Notes: generated by a model not told the origin, from the sequence alone. A stretch of DNA of 64,000 nucleotides from Xanthomarina arctica (GCF_014638915.1 NZ_BMFQ01000002.1:62001-126000), one strand, 5' to 3'. Counted from the first letter of the stretch, positions 1 through 8,507 are shown. A program made the numbers and translations.

Positions 1-1484
1 AAATTATATTTTTCTTGATATTGTTTTAAATATTCAGATTGATTACTGTAATAAGATTTTTTTAAAGGATACGCATGATATCCAGTGGCATTAACATTTA
101 CTTTACCAACCAATAGGTCATTCTCTTCCAATTTTAAATCGACTTTGTATTGGATGGTTGAAGTCTTTTTTGGGCTAATTTCAATCCATGTACTCCCATT
201 TTTAAAATCTAAAAGTCTACCGTCTCCATTGAGACACCTAAAAGGTAATTCGCCAAAAGACATATATGGATCTGTAGCATCTAAAAGGTATGTTTGATTG
301 TTAATAGTGGCCTGAACAATTAAATAATTAAATTCAGAAATTACAGGAAATAATTTGGTTGTGAAACCATTTGCTCTAGTCGATAATAATACAGGCAAAA
401 CTTCAATGTTATTTTCTTCTAGTAGATTATGAAGAAGGATGTTTATTTCCGATACATTTCCAGATTTAGTTTTCATTAAATCTTTTATTGAAATGTCTCC
501 AAAGATGTTATATTTTTCATTCCATGTAAATTTATTTTGAACATAGGCATAGATACTTTCAGCTCTTTTTAAGGGGTCTGTTTCAGGAAAAACAGATTCA
601 TTAGATACGTTAACACTTAATTGCCTTCCAAAACGGGAATCAGATTTTAGTTCCTTATCTACATCTTTCCAGGTTTTACTTATTTTATCTATTCTGCCAT
701 CAAATAATTTTACGGTGTTCAGTTCGTAACCTAATTTGGATAGATAGTTATCTTTAGTAGTCATATAATCCTCCTCAATAAATGCAGGAACATCTTCCAT
801 AACATATTTTGAAACTGTGCAATCTGCATATCCGCCTCCTCTCACAGTTATGCAAGTGCTTTCTATGGCACTTTCATTTACTTTTAGTTTTAAAAAACCA
901 ACCAGTTTAATATGGTACTCATAATTAGCAGGAATACTAGTATTATACTCGCTATATAACTTAGGAATATCGTCTTGAAACTCCCAACCCTGATAATTAT
1001 AAATATATGGGGATTCTGTGGTGTAACTATAAGTAATAACAGACCCTTCTTTAACATTTGGGAGGGTGAATTTGGTAATTGTATTTTTAGTATTATACTG
1101 TTCTTTATAAATATCGCTATCTCTTAATTTTGTGTGAATTACCGAAGTACCATTTAAATTATAGGTGGTAGCCATAATATTTTTAATAATCTCCTTTTTG
1201 GAGCCATCCTGATGAAGAACTATGGAAATAGTTGCCTTATCAAAACCATTACTATTCAAAATTTTTATTTTTCGTTTCACCTCTGAAACTAAATTAAAGG
1301 TTTGGTCGTCTATATAAGATTTGCCATATTCATAAAGTACAATGGCATTTGCGGTGGAATCTTGGTCAAAAACATTTGTTTGTATGTCGTCAAGAGTTAC
1401 AGAATAATCTTTTGAATTGAAATTAGATTGGGCCTGAATGCAAAAGGATGCAATTAAGAAGTAGGTTAGGTAGAAAGTCTTCAA
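1..1484 (-). CDS. DUF3857/transglutaminase-fold secreted protein (3' end outside window)
   Basis: The frame stays open from a TTG at 1482-1484 to the window edge (494 codons), so the C-terminus is missing. The N-terminus reads LKTFYLTYFLIASFCIQAQS, a good Sec signal peptide, which supports the TTG start although no ATG is present. It directly abuts the stop of the upstream exonuclease gene (1485-1487). The first part resembles DUF3857, a beta-rich N-terminal domain. The part coded around 300-470 resembles the transglutaminase-like fold. The cysteine of the usual GDCKD motif is replaced (GNVSE, Val codon at 453-455) and the usual histidine is a tyrosine (FNYLIV), while the LDATDP aspartate is kept. 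It is therefore probably not a cysteine enzyme. The family role in Bacteroidota is not established; an exported or periplasmic protein is inferred. Confidence 0.75.
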   Translation of the reverse strand, partial: MKTFYLTYFLIASFCIQAQSNFNSKDYSVTLDDIQTNVFDQDSTANAIVLYEYGKSYIDDQTFNLVSEVKRKIKILNSNGFDKATISIVLHQDGSKKEIIKNIMATTYNLNGTSVIHTKLRDSDIYKEQYNTKNTITKFTLPNVKEGSVITYSYTTESPYIYNYQGWEFQDDIPKLYSEYNTSIPANYEYHIKLVGFLKLKVNESAIESTCITVRGGGYADCTVSKYVMEDVPAFIEEDYMTTKDNYLSKLGYELNTVKLFDGRIDKISKTWKDVDKELKSDSRFGRQLSVNVSNESVFPETDPLKRAESIYAYVQNKFTWNEKYNIFGDISIKDLMKTKSGNVSEINILLHNLLEENNIEVLPVLLSTRANGFTTKLFPVISEFNYLIVQATINNQTYLLDATDPYMSFGELPFRCLNGDGRLLDFKNGSTWIEISPKKTSTIQYKVDLKLEENDLLVGKVNVNATGYHAYPLKKSYYSNQSEYLKQYQEKYN

Positions 1485-2867
1485 TTAGTTAAAGAGTATA
1501 ATTTTAAGATTTTTATTTCTTCGGAGGTAACTTTGAATAATATGTTGGGCATCTCTATTGTTTTCCATTGGAGTTATAAGAGATTCTAAAACGCTGGTAT
1601 TTGTAATTTGATAATTAAGATTAACATAGCCTAAACCTACAAAAACACCATTTTTTATTAGAACTACACTGCGTTCATCAATTTCCCGACCTCTATCAAC
1701 AATAGCCATGTTGGTATTATTATAACTATTTTTTTCTATAAGCTTATTAACACGCTCATTATAAACCTCTACTGCTTCTTCTTTAATGCAGGCACCTTCA
1801 CACTGCTTTAAACTATAATTAAAGCAACTAGTTTTTGAAGGATATAAACCACAAAGCTTCTGACAAAGATTAAAATCTTCAACGGCCTTAAATAAAAATT
1901 GTTTAGCACTATTTCTAGTACTAAAAGTGGTGATGGCATTTTTTCGGCCATCAGCTTTATCTATTTTTAAATTGATATACCCATCGTCGTCAATAAAACT
2001 ATAAAGAGCATGGGTGAAAATAGTTCTTCGTAAGGCTCTGTTTAAAATTGGTTTGTTGCTTTTTATTTCTTGACTCTCTTTTAAAAGAGCAATAAGTTCA
2101 TTTCCAGTAGCGTCGTAAGTTACAGTTGCTGTCTGAAGTTGAATTTTTTTAGATTTAGAATTGGCATTTGTAAAATGCTGACTGAGTCTATTTTTGATGT
2201 TTTTACTTTTTCCTATATAAATGATTTCACCATTTACATTATGAATGTAGTAAACTCCTGTGCTATTTGGAAGGTTATTTAATATCTGCTTCAGACTAGG
2301 CTCCATCTTAAAAGTAGGTTCTACAACAATAGCATCTTGTACAATAACTTTTTTAACATCTTTAGCAAGAAGCATTTTAAAAAGTTTAACTGTTGCAATA
2401 GCATCTCCGTTAGCTCTATGTCTGTCGCTAACTGGAATCCCTAAAGCTCTAGTAAGCTTTCCTAAACTATAAGATGGTTGATCTGGAATAAGTGTCTTAG
2501 AAAGCAAAACGGTACAAAGTGTTTTACGTTTATACGGAAATCCCAAACGTTTAAATTCGGTTCTTAAAATTCGGTAATCAAATTCAGAATTATGTGCAAC
2601 AATAACGCAGTCTTCGGTTATTTCAATAATGCGTTTGGCCACCTCGTAGAATTTAGGAGCGTTTTTTAGCATGTTACTGTTAATACCTGTTAGATTTACA
2701 ACAAATGGTTGAATCTCTCTCTCTGGATTGACTAAGCTAATAAATTGATCGACCACTTGATGCCCATCAAATTTATAGATGGCTATTTCAGTAATCCCTT
2801 CTTCATTGTACTTCCCGCCAGTGGTTTCTATGTCTAATATCGCGTAAATTGTATGTTGTTTTTTTAT
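1485..2867 (-). CDS. DnaQ-like 3'-5' exonuclease fused to GIY-YIG (UvrC/Cho-like) nuclease
   Basis: This is a two-nuclease fusion. Counting from codon ATA at 2865-2867, the exonuclease part carries ExoI D12-I-E14 (DIETTGG), ExoII AHNSEFD (91-97) and ExoIII HRANGDA (150-156), the catalytic set of DEDDh exonucleases. After a linker, a GIY-YIG domain begins with GVYYI (about 204) and YIGKSKNIKNRL (217 on), followed by a UvrC-like cysteine region. The family is annotated as DNA polymerase III epsilon-like or excinuclease Cho-like and probably acts in DNA repair. The first standard start codon is GTG at 2756, but starting there removes the essential DxE motif. No ATG, GTG or TTG lies between that motif and the upstream in-frame stop, so an ATA (2867) or ATT (2849) start is inferred. 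It lies 32 bp after yggS in the same direction. Confidence 0.85.
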   Translation of the reverse strand: MKKQHTIYAILDIETTGGKYNEEGITEIAIYKFDGHQVVDQFISLVNPEREIQPFVVNLTGINSNMLKNAPKFYEVAKRIIEITEDCVIVAHNSEFDYRILRTEFKRLGFPYKRKTLCTVLLSKTLIPDQPSYSLGKLTRALGIPVSDRHRANGDAIATVKLFKMLLAKDVKKVIVQDAIVVEPTFKMEPSLKQILNNLPNSTGVYYIHNVNGEIIYIGKSKNIKNRLSQHFTNANSKSKKIQLQTATVTYDATGNELIALLKESQEIKSNKPILNRALRRTIFTHALYSFIDDDGYINLKIDKADGRKNAITTFSTRNSAKQFLFKAVEDFNLCQKLCGLYPSKTSCFNYSLKQCEGACIKEEAVEVYNERVNKLIEKNSYNNTNMAIVDRGREIDERSVVLIKNGVFVGLGYVNLNYQITNTSVLESLITPMENNRDAQHIIQSYLRRNKNLKIILFN

Positions 2868-2899
2868 TGTTAAAGCGTAGATTGAAATCTGCCACTGTA

Positions 2900-3559
2900 C
2901 TAATTATAATTTCGTTCCCCAAAGATACTACTTCCTACGCGAATCATGGTGCTTCCACAAGCAATTGCTAGTGGGTAGTCGCCACTCATTCCCATAGAAA
3001 TAATTTTTAGTTCTGGATGGATATTTTTAAGATGATTAAAGCTAGATTTTAATTGAGTGAACTCCATTTTTATCTGCTCTTGATTGTCGGTAAAGGTTGC
3101 CATTCCCATAATACCAACTACTTTAATATTTTTTAATTCTGAAATTTCTTTTGATTGAAATATGTCTGAAGCTTCACTTTCTGTCATTCCAAATTTAGAA
3201 TCTTCTGAAGCAATTTTTATTTGAAGCAAACAATCTATAACTCTATCGTGTTTCTTAGCTTGTTTGTTAATCTCATGAAGCGTTTTAAAATTTTCAACAC
3301 CATGGATTAAACTTACAAAGGAAGCCATGTATTTTACTTTGTTTCTCTGTACATGACCAATCATATGCCATTGGATGTCTTTTGGCATTTGTTCATGTTT
3401 TTCCGCCATTTCCTGGATTTTATTCTCTCCGAAAATTCGCTGTCCAGCTTCATAAGCTTCCATAAGATCGCTAACAGGCTTGGTTTTAGAAACAGCAACA
3501 AGTGTTACATTCTCTGTTAATTTGGATTTTATGTTGTTGAGGTTTGTTTCTATACTCAT
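2900..3559 (-). CDS. yggS: YggS/PLPBP family pyridoxal phosphate homeostasis protein
   Basis: A 219-residue cytosolic protein of the YggS/PROSC family, which binds pyridoxal 5'-phosphate in a single-domain alanine-racemase-like barrel and buffers the free cofactor pool. Visible family marks are VAVSKTKP, with the PLP lysine at K25, then FGENKIQEM, WHMIGHVQRNK and the C-terminal phosphate-binding segment SMGMSGDYPLAI...STMIRVGSSIFGER. The length matches the family. It lies in a minus-strand run between DUF1015 and the exonuclease-nuclease fusion. Confidence 0.95.
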   Translation of the reverse strand: MSIETNLNNIKSKLTENVTLVAVSKTKPVSDLMEAYEAGQRIFGENKIQEMAEKHEQMPKDIQWHMIGHVQRNKVKYMASFVSLIHGVENFKTLHEINKQAKKHDRVIDCLLQIKIASEDSKFGMTESEASDIFQSKEISELKNIKVVGIMGMATFTDNQEQIKMEFTQLKSSFNHLKNIHPELKIISMGMSGDYPLAIACGSTMIRVGSSIFGERNYN

Positions 3560-3643
3560 TTTTTAATGTTTGTTGTTTAGTAGTTTGTCGTTGAGCTGTT
3601 TTTCAATAAACGACTAGACGACGACGAATGAATAAACATTTTC

Positions 3644-4882
3644 TTAAAACTCATAAATAGTAACGCCACTTCGTAATTTAGGTTCAATGTAAGTGCTTTT
3701 TGGTGGCATTTTTAAACCATCGTCTGCAATTTGTTTCATTTCATTCATTAAAACTGGTAGCATGACAAAGCCAACTTTCGATTCGCCACTATCGACGCTA
3801 CTTTTAATATTTACAAGATCTTTTTTTCCATTGACATAGATTATTCTTTGATCGTTTCTTAAATCTTCTATTCCTAAAATAGGATTTAAAATGGTTTTAT
3901 AAAGTATCTGAGAATCCAATCCATCTAAAGACGTTTCTATTTTATAACTAGTTTTTCGTAAGTATAATGAATAAAAATCGCCATCCAAATACATGCTAAA
4001 ATGATGTTTTTTGGAAGGTTGATAAGGCATTTTTCCTCTATTTTCTATACGATAAAACGTGTCTAATTGAATTAAAAATTCTTCTTTACTTAAACCATTT
4101 AAATCTTTTACTAGTCTATTAAATGCGTGAATCTGTAAATCGGATTCAGGAATTAAGTAACTCATAAAAAAATTATATGCTTCATCTCCTTGATGCTCTG
4201 GATTAGCATCTTTTAAATCTTTGTAAAGTAAATAAGAAGAAGCAGATCTATGATGACCATCTGCAATATATATGGTGGGAATGTTTTCAAATTCCTTTTG
4301 AATGTTAGCAATTATTTTTGGATTATCAACTTTCCATAAATAATGAGTGTCTCTATAGGTTGTGGTAAACTCAAATTCCGCTCTTTCCTTTTGTGTTTTT
4401 TTGATAATAGAATCAATAACAGCATTATCAGGATAGGTTAGGAGTACAGGTTCAGCATTAAAACCAACCGTTTTTAAATAATCTTTGAATAATATTTCTT
4501 TGTAAGCAATTGTGTCTTCATGCTTTTTTATAATATCATTTTCATAATCTAAAGCACTTGAAGCGGCAACAATCCCATTAAATTCTTGTTCCTCTCTATC
4601 TACAATTTTATAAATATAGTAACTTGGTTTTTCATCTTGAATAAAAATACCATCTTCTTTAAACTCTAAAAATCTGTTCTTAACTAGACTATACCTAGCT
4701 TCACCGGAAATGTCCTTATCAAACCTATAACCCGGATTTACTATTTGTAAAAATGAAAAAGGATTATCTCTTAACCTAGATTCAAGTTGTTCCTTGGTAT
4801 AACTTTGGTAGGAACGCGCAGCCACAAGACTGACTTTGTCTCTGGTAGGACGTACGGCTTTGAAAGGGATTATTTTTGTCAT
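3644..4882 (-). CDS. DUF1015 domain-containing protein
   Basis: A 412-residue protein matching the DUF1015 family over its whole length. The N-terminus is MTKIIPFKAVRPTRDKVSLV, followed by the typical IVNPGYRF and a central IADGHHRSASS segment, which is the most conserved family motif. In Bacteroidota this family often sits with serine biosynthesis genes; here it precedes yggS instead. Its biochemical function is unknown. No signal peptide or membrane segment is visible, so it is probably cytosolic. The ATG start at 4882 gives the expected N-terminus. Confidence 0.85.
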   Translation of the reverse strand: MTKIIPFKAVRPTRDKVSLVAARSYQSYTKEQLESRLRDNPFSFLQIVNPGYRFDKDISGEARYSLVKNRFLEFKEDGIFIQDEKPSYYIYKIVDREEQEFNGIVAASSALDYENDIIKKHEDTIAYKEILFKDYLKTVGFNAEPVLLTYPDNAVIDSIIKKTQKERAEFEFTTTYRDTHYLWKVDNPKIIANIQKEFENIPTIYIADGHHRSASSYLLYKDLKDANPEHQGDEAYNFFMSYLIPESDLQIHAFNRLVKDLNGLSKEEFLIQLDTFYRIENRGKMPYQPSKKHHFSMYLDGDFYSLYLRKTSYKIETSLDGLDSQILYKTILNPILGIEDLRNDQRIIYVNGKKDLVNIKSSVDSGESKVGFVMLPVLMNEMKQIADDGLKMPPKSTYIEPKLRSGVTIYEF

Positions 4883-4889
4883 GGGTTTT

Positions 4890-4910
4890 AGTGTTCAGTA
4901 AACAGTAAAT
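4890..4910 (+). repeat. Degenerate 7-bp repeats downstream of the four-helix-bundle gene
   Basis: Three consecutive 7-mers of the form AGTNNNN (AGTGTTC, AGTAAAC, AGTAAAT) lie just beyond the original 3' end of the four-helix-bundle gene. They resemble the reverse complement of the ACTGACC array on the gene's other side, so the gene is bracketed by inverted heptamer tracts. With only three degenerate units, chance similarity is possible. Confidence 0.4.
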
Positions 4911-4944
4911 TGTTATTTTGAACCAAATTTATCTGGATTTTGAA

Positions 4945-5274
4945 TCATATAGTTAATTTCCCTATTTCAATACTGTCAGGAGTAAGCTCTTCAAAAGTTT
5001 CTTGATTTATATATTCACATGCTAAAGCAAATTCAAGCCAAGTTTGTGTTTCAGAATTTTCAGCATCACTATCTGTAAGTTTACTTATAAAAAGTTTTTG
5101 ATAAAGTCGTTTCTTATATGCTTCAGCCATATTAGCACAAACACTTCTAGAAGATCTCCTTATTTGATCTGTTAAAGAATACGTTTCTTCTTTAGGAAAA
5201 GATTTAGAAATGTTAAAAATCTTCATTGCTAAATCAAATCCTTTTTTATAAGCTAATAAATCTTGAAACTTCAT
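4945..5274 (-). CDS. Four-helix-bundle protein (S23/IVP-like), C-terminus frameshifted
   Basis: A 109-residue member of the four-helix-bundle family related to proteins encoded in 23S rRNA intervening sequences and to Avd of diversity-generating retroelements. Marks are MKFQDLLAYKKGFDLAMKI, SLTDQIRRSSRSVCANMAEA and the last helix. No reverse transcriptase is nearby and its role is unknown. The annotated end ELTPDSIEIGKLTI is abnormal: just past it, another frame continues with NYMIQNPDKFGSK and stops at 4913-4915, which is the ending typical of this family. A small indel near 4950 has probably shifted the last helix. AGT-type heptamer tracts lie on both sides of the gene. Confidence 0.8.
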   Translation of the reverse strand: MKFQDLLAYKKGFDLAMKIFNISKSFPKEETYSLTDQIRRSSRSVCANMAEAYKKRLYQKLFISKLTDSDAENSETQTWLEFALACEYINQETFEELTPDSIEIGKLTI

Positions 5275-5293
5275 TATTTATAATTAAATTTTA

Positions 5294-5387
5294 ACTGACC
5301 ACTGACCACTGACCACTGACCACTGACCACTGACCACTGACCACTGACCACTGACCACTGACCACTGACCACTGACCACTGACCACT
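5294..5387. repeat. Heptanucleotide minisatellite (ACTGACC)13.4
   Basis: A perfect tandem array of the 7-mer ACTGACC, 94 bp and about 13.4 copies with no variant unit. It lies between the stop of the hydroxybutyryl-CoA dehydrogenase gene (5390) and the start of the four-helix-bundle gene (5274). Perfect long arrays are prone to slipped-strand copy-number change, so this is a likely polymorphic locus. It occupies the intergenic space immediately upstream of the four-helix-bundle gene and could change promoter or leader spacing. Confidence 0.97.
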
Positions 5388-5389
5388 AT

Positions 5390-6280
5390 TTACTTAGAAA
5401 ATTGCTTAGCAATTTTCTCTGCTTTTCTACTTTCAGAATAATCATAAAAACCTTCCCCAGATTTTACACCTAATTTTCCAGCCATAACCATGTTTACTAA
5501 AAGCGGACAAGGGGCGTATTTAGGGTTTTTAAAGCCGTCGTACATCACATTTAAAATAGACAAGCAAATGTCCAAGCCTATAAAATCTGCTAATTGTAAT
5601 GGTCCCATTGGATGAGCCATTCCTAATTTCATTACCGTATCAATCTCTTCAACACCGGCAACACCGTTGTAAAGTGTTTCAATAGCTTCATTAAGCATTG
5701 GCATTAAAATTCTGTTGGCAACAAATCCCGGATAATCATTAACTTCTGTAGGAGTTTTTCCAAGGTTTCTAGAAAGTTCCATAATGGTGTTGGTTACTTC
5801 GTCGCTTGTATTATAACCACGAATAATTTCAACCAATTTCATAATTGGCACCGGATTCATAAAGTGCATGCCAATAACCATTTTTGGTCTGGAAGTCACT
5901 GCAGCAATTTGTGTAATAGAAATAGATGAGGTATTACTTGCTAAAATAGTGTCCTCAGGACAAGCTTCATCTAATTGCTTAAAAATTTTAAGTTTTAGAT
6001 CAAGATTTTCTGTAGCTGCTTCAACCACCAAACCGGCATATTCAACACCTTCTTTAATACTAGTATATGTTGTGATGTTGCCTAAAGTTTCAGCTTTATC
6101 AGCTTCGGTAATTTTTTCTTTAGCAACCATTCTATCCAGATTTTTAGAGATGGTATCCATACCGCGTTTTAAGGAGGCTTCACTAATATCTATAAGTTGA
6201 ACTTTAAAACCGCTTTGAGCAAAAGTATGTGCAATACCATTTCCCATTGTTCCAGCTCCAATTACTGCTATGTTTTTCAT
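5390..6280 (-). CDS. hbd: 3-hydroxybutyryl-CoA dehydrogenase
   Basis: A 296-residue NAD(P)-dependent 3-hydroxyacyl-CoA dehydrogenase, which interconverts (S)-3-hydroxybutyryl-CoA and acetoacetyl-CoA in fatty-acid or butanoate metabolism. The Rossmann fingerprint GAGTMGNG is at residues 8-15. The catalytic region has SNTSS (115-119) and GMHFMNPVPIMKLVE with H139. The C-terminal domain has the usual PGFVANRI and GVKSGEGFYDY segments. The length is standard for the short single-function enzyme with no hydratase fusion. It is transcribed towards the four-helix-bundle gene, with the minisatellite between them. Confidence 0.93.
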   Translation of the reverse strand: MKNIAVIGAGTMGNGIAHTFAQSGFKVQLIDISEASLKRGMDTISKNLDRMVAKEKITEADKAETLGNITTYTSIKEGVEYAGLVVEAATENLDLKLKIFKQLDEACPEDTILASNTSSISITQIAAVTSRPKMVIGMHFMNPVPIMKLVEIIRGYNTSDEVTNTIMELSRNLGKTPTEVNDYPGFVANRILMPMLNEAIETLYNGVAGVEEIDTVMKLGMAHPMGPLQLADFIGLDICLSILNVMYDGFKNPKYAPCPLLVNMVMAGKLGVKSGEGFYDYSESRKAEKIAKQFSK

Positions 6281-6439
6281 TGAAAATTTATTTTTTCATT
6301 CCCGCGAAGGAGGGAATCTTATTATTAATTTATATTATTTTTTTGCCACGAATACACGAATGTATTTCTTGAAATTGGCAATTAATTTTGTTTCAATAGC
6401 GTTTGAGTATTTTTCCTTTTGGGAAAAAGTCAGAAAGTG

Positions 6440-7399
6440 TTAAAACTGATCGATTATCATAGTCGCAACACGCAAGGCTTCTGTTCCATCATGTAGCGTT
6501 ACTATTGGTGATCTGTTGTTATTTATAGCGTCGGCAAAAGAATTTAATTCGTCTAAAATGGCGTTGTTGTTCGCAACATCTGGATTGTCAAAATAAATTT
6601 GTTTTTTAATACCTTCTGCATTTTGTAAAATCATATCAAAATCTCCTGGACTTTTTGGTGCATCCTTCATTTTTACTACTTCACACTTCTTTTCCAAGAA
6701 ATCGACAGAAATATAAGCGTCCTTTTGAAAGAAACGTGATTTACGCATATTCTTCAAAGATATTCTACTAGCCGTTAAGTTTGCTACGCAACCATTTTCA
6801 AATTCTATTCTAGCATTGGCAATATCTGGGGTGTCACTAATAACTGAAACACCACTTGCAGATACATTTTTAACTTTAGATTTTACAACACTTAAAATAA
6901 TGTCAATATCATGAATCATTAAATCTAAAACCACAGGAACGTCTGTTCCACGCGGATTGAATTCAGCCAAACGATGACATTCAATAAACATCGGATTTAC
7001 AATCTGATCTTTTACGGCAAGATAAGCTGGGTTAAAGCGTTCCACATGCCCTACTTGTCCACGAATGTTGTGTTGGGCTAAGAGTTCTCTAATATTTTCG
7101 GCTTCTTCAACCGTATTGGTAATAGGCTTTTCAATAAAAATATGTTTGCCTTTATCTATTGCTTTTATGGCACATTCGTAATGTGAAAGTGTAGGTGTAA
7201 CAATATCTACCATATCTACAGCGTCTATTAAAGTATCGATAGAATTAAAGTATTTATAACCAAATTCAGCTTCAATTTTTTTGGCATTTTCTTCGTCTGC
7301 ATCATAAAAACCAACAAGTTGATATTTCTCAGATTGATTAAGAAGTCTTAAATGAATTTTTCCAAGATGACCTGCGCCTAGAACTCCTGCTTTTAGCAT
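6440..7399 (-). CDS. Gfo/Idh/MocA family oxidoreductase
   Basis: A 319-residue NAD(P)-dependent oxidoreductase. The N-terminal Rossmann domain begins LKAGVLGAGHLGKIHLRLL, and the family EKP motif is at 90-92 (IFIEKPITN), followed by GHVERFNPAY and the C-terminal alpha/beta dimerisation domain. The substrate cannot be read from the sequence; family members act on sugars, inositols and biliverdin-like substrates. A -7-like element, TATTTTTG on the minus strand at 7416-7423, lies just upstream. The gene is divergent from pcm. Confidence 0.85.
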   Translation of the reverse strand: MLKAGVLGAGHLGKIHLRLLNQSEKYQLVGFYDADEENAKKIEAEFGYKYFNSIDTLIDAVDMVDIVTPTLSHYECAIKAIDKGKHIFIEKPITNTVEEAENIRELLAQHNIRGQVGHVERFNPAYLAVKDQIVNPMFIECHRLAEFNPRGTDVPVVLDLMIHDIDIILSVVKSKVKNVSASGVSVISDTPDIANARIEFENGCVANLTASRISLKNMRKSRFFQKDAYISVDFLEKKCEVVKMKDAPKSPGDFDMILQNAEGIKKQIYFDNPDVANNNAILDELNSFADAINNNRSPIVTLHDGTEALRVATMIIDQF

Positions 7400-7521
7400 G
7401 TTATTTCGTTTTTAACAAAAATAAGATTTTACTTTTAAAAATAGGATAATTGAAAATAGAAATTAAATGAAAGTTTAAAACTTTAAGCTTTGAACTTGTT
7501 GCTTATTCTTTTAATTTAGCC

Positions 7522-8181
7522 TTGAAAATTAACCTACCATTGAAAGATACTTTTAAACATAAAGGCTTAAGACTACAACTAGTTGAAGTAATTAAGAATA
7601 AAGGAATTAAGGACGAGAAAGTCTTAGACGCTATTAGCAAAATCCCACGTCATTTATTTATGGATTCTGGATTTTTAGATCATGCTTATCAAGATAAAGC
7701 GTTTCCTATTGCAGCAGATCAAACCATTTCACAACCTTATACGGTAGCATATCAAACCGAATTATTACAAGTGAAACCTGGAGATAAAATTTTGGAAATT
7801 GGTACCGGAAGTGGTTATCAAACAGCTGTTTTATGTGAACTTGGTGCTGTTGTTTTTAGTATTGAAAGACAAAGAGAACTTTATAAAAGAACAAGTAAGT
7901 TTTTGCCAAAACTGGGTTACAGAGCTAAGAAACTTATTTTTGGAGATGGTTATATTGGCTTAAAGGAAGAAGCGCCTTTTAAGGGAATCATTGTAACTGC
8001 GGGAGCACCATTTGTTCCAAAACCACTTTTAAGTCAATTGGAAATTGGTGGAAGATTAGTGATTCCTGTTGGAGACGATGTTCAGGTTATGACTTTATTT
8101 ATAAGAAATGGCGTGAAAGATTTTGAAAAACACGAGTTTGGCGAATTTCGATTTGTTCCTTTATTGGAGGATAAAAATTAG
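7522..8181 (+). CDS. pcm: Protein-L-isoaspartate O-methyltransferase
   Basis: A SAM-dependent enzyme that repairs isoaspartyl residues by carboxyl methylation. Marks are PRHLFM, the AFPIAADQTISQPYTVA segment that is the Pcm signature, motif I LEIGTGSGYQTAVL and GIIVTAGAPFVP. There is no ATG start. TTG at 7522 gives 219 residues, and a second TTG at 7540 (reading LKDTFKHKG) also fits the family N-terminus and is an equal candidate. The last 55 bp of the gene (8126-8180) are repeated at 8822-8876 on the far side of the next two genes, so this 3' end may have been rebuilt by insertion of the TA pair. Confidence 0.93.
   Translation: MKINLPLKDTFKHKGLRLQLVEVIKNKGIKDEKVLDAISKIPRHLFMDSGFLDHAYQDKAFPIAADQTISQPYTVAYQTELLQVKPGDKILEIGTGSGYQTAVLCELGAVVFSIERQRELYKRTSKFLPKLGYRAKKLIFGDGYIGLKEEAPFKGIIVTAGAPFVPKPLLSQLEIGGRLVIPVGDDVQVMTLFIRNGVKDFEKHEFGEFRFVPLLEDKN
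8126..8180 (+). repeat. 55-bp direct repeat, copy 1 (inside pcm 3' end)
   Basis: This segment of the pcm coding end, from AAAAACACGAG to GGATAAAAATTA, recurs at 8822-8876 with one mismatch (T at 8157, C at 8853), giving 54 of 55 identical. The two copies lie 696 bp apart and enclose the toxin-antitoxin pair. It forms the functional C-terminus of pcm. Confidence 0.95.
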
Positions 8182-8261
8182 CTTTTTGTTTTTCAAAATA
8201 AATTATTAAAACCATACATTTATAATGATTTATGTATCTTTATTCTTTAAAGATTAATAGT

Positions 8262-8507
8262 ATGGGAGCATTAGAATTAAAAAACAAACTGATTGCGCAA
8301 TTTAATTTATTTATTCAAGACGATTCAAAACTTAAAGTCTTAGATGGCATCTTTGATGCTATAAATGTTGCTGACTCCTCTTCTGTAATTTCTGAAGAAC
8401 ACTATAAAGTTGTTGAAGAACGTAGTAGCAAATATCATGCAGGAGAAACTGAAGGTTCTACTTGGGAGGAAGTAAAACTTAAAATGAATAAAAAGCATGG
8501 CTTCTAA
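8262..8507 (+). CDS. Antitoxin component of a RelE/ParE-type TA pair
   Basis: A small acidic protein of 81 residues from ATG 8262 (MGALELKNKLIAQF); an upstream GTA/ATG-poor extension to 8232 is less likely. The C-terminal half has the pattern EEHYKVVEERSSKYHAGETEGSTWEEVKLKM, split by helices, which is typical of short antitoxins (addiction-module type) that precede ParE/RelE toxins. It overlaps the toxin gene by 11 bp, indicating translational coupling. The antitoxin presumably binds and neutralises the toxin and may repress the pair; no operator could be identified. The pair is bracketed by the 55-bp pcm repeat. Confidence 0.8.
   Translation: MGALELKNKLIAQFNLFIQDDSKLKVLDGIFDAINVADSSSVISEEHYKVVEERSSKYHAGETEGSTWEEVKLKMNKKHGF

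Noticed and set aside
5294-5387. Heptamer array as a CRISPR
   Set aside because: Units are contiguous 7-mers without spacers; there are no cas genes.
6298-6320. Palindromic CATTCCCGCGAAGGAGGGAAT as terminator of the Gfo-family gene
   Set aside because: The hairpin is weak and lacks a T-run; it fits better as part of the dispersed intergenic element family.
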